64,000 nucleotides of DNA. Source: an uncultured Faecalibaculum sp. GTDB lineage: Bacteria > Bacillota_I > Bacilli_A > Erysipelotrichales > Erysipelotrichaceae. Every line of letters starts with the position of its first letter. The stretch's first letter is position 1. A program made the translations under genes and the position numbers. Shown here piece by piece: positions 63,841 through 64,000 of this stretch. The stretch covers positions 6,179 to 70,178 of the forward strand of contig NZ_CAJUPA010000007.1 of assembly GCF_910588395.1 (NCBI RefSeq), written 5' to 3'. The notes below the pieces were generated by a model. It had not been told where the DNA came from, did no database searches, and saw only the letters and a program-made list of their open reading frames with translations.

Positions 63841-64000
63841 ACAGCCTGTGGATGATCCTGTGATCAGCTGCACCCGCTTTCATGCCCGGATTCAATCGGT
63901 TTTCATACATTACAGGCAGAACCCCCTTTCCTGCAACAGATATATAATTTCTTGATAGGCTACGAAGCTCAGTAAAGCTAAGCTGCAACCAGTTGTTTCT

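Noticed and set aside
63841..64000. Further gene at the right edge
   Set aside because: Only short, unsupported frames exist; the region is AT-richer and probably intergenic.

Overview
This window looks like chromosome from a moderately GC-rich, low-copy-IS member of the Bacillota. The gene order pcrA-ligA-camS-gatC-gatA-gatB, AGGAGG-type ribosome binding sites, sigma-A-like promoters (TTGACA/TATAAT), U-tailed terminators, lipoprotein signal peptides and a yybP-ykoY-type leader all fit a Gram-positive host. Protein style (RlmD, LCP protein, small membrane regulators) suggests an Erysipelotrichia-like gut bacterium, but that is an inference and no 16S or marker comparison was possible. No rRNA, CRISPR array, transposase, integrase or phage gene was seen.

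Layout. 1-4.9 kb (mostly minus strand): lgt (cut by the window edge), azlD-azlC, a small unknown gene, a GntR/ABC export operon with its own operator, and a two-gene unknown pair. 5.1-11.8 kb: tRNA-Leu(CAG), an orphan AbiEi-type antitoxin of lower GC, and a tightly overlapping three-gene operon encoding a YjbR-TerB_N-TerB_C fusion, a BrxD-like ATPase and a DEAD/DEAH helicase; this is the best candidate for an under-described defence or stress system. 12-14.9 kb: a membrane-anchored XRE regulator, a histidine phosphatase, xpt and a Nim-like flavoprotein. 14.9-22.5 kb: the complete kdpABCDE potassium-uptake locus. 22.7-25.3 kb: SemiSWEET-LysR, a decayed aldo/keto reductase, and two tRNA-Leu genes. 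25.4-33.7 kb: two MarR-controlled efflux units (MATE; heterodimeric ABC exporter), a Cof-type HAD phosphatase and rlmD.

34-43.6 kb: a secreted esterase-like lipoprotein, a MarR gene followed by a decayed GNAT gene, a two-component system preceded by a 40-residue membrane peptide, a P-type ATPase behind a probable manganese riboswitch, and a five-copy 32-bp operator-like array in front of a shattered AAA ATPase gene. 43.7-54.6 kb (minus): peptidase S51, GNAT, a membrane protein, gatB/gatA/gatC, camS, ligA, pcrA and a small membrane protein. 54.7-63.9 kb: an LCP cell-wall ligase with an extra sensor-like domain, a lysozyme-like enzyme, a RibD-like reductase, two unknowns (one a lipoprotein with a probable leaderless start), a SAM methyltransferase, a frameshifted MATE gene and a HAD hydrolase.

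Themes: efflux and ion homeostasis dominate (Kdp, P-type ATPase, two MATE genes, two ABC exporters, AzlCD), most with local regulators and visible operators. Four genes are broken (aldo/keto reductase, GNAT, AAA ATPase, second MATE), which points to recent gene decay.
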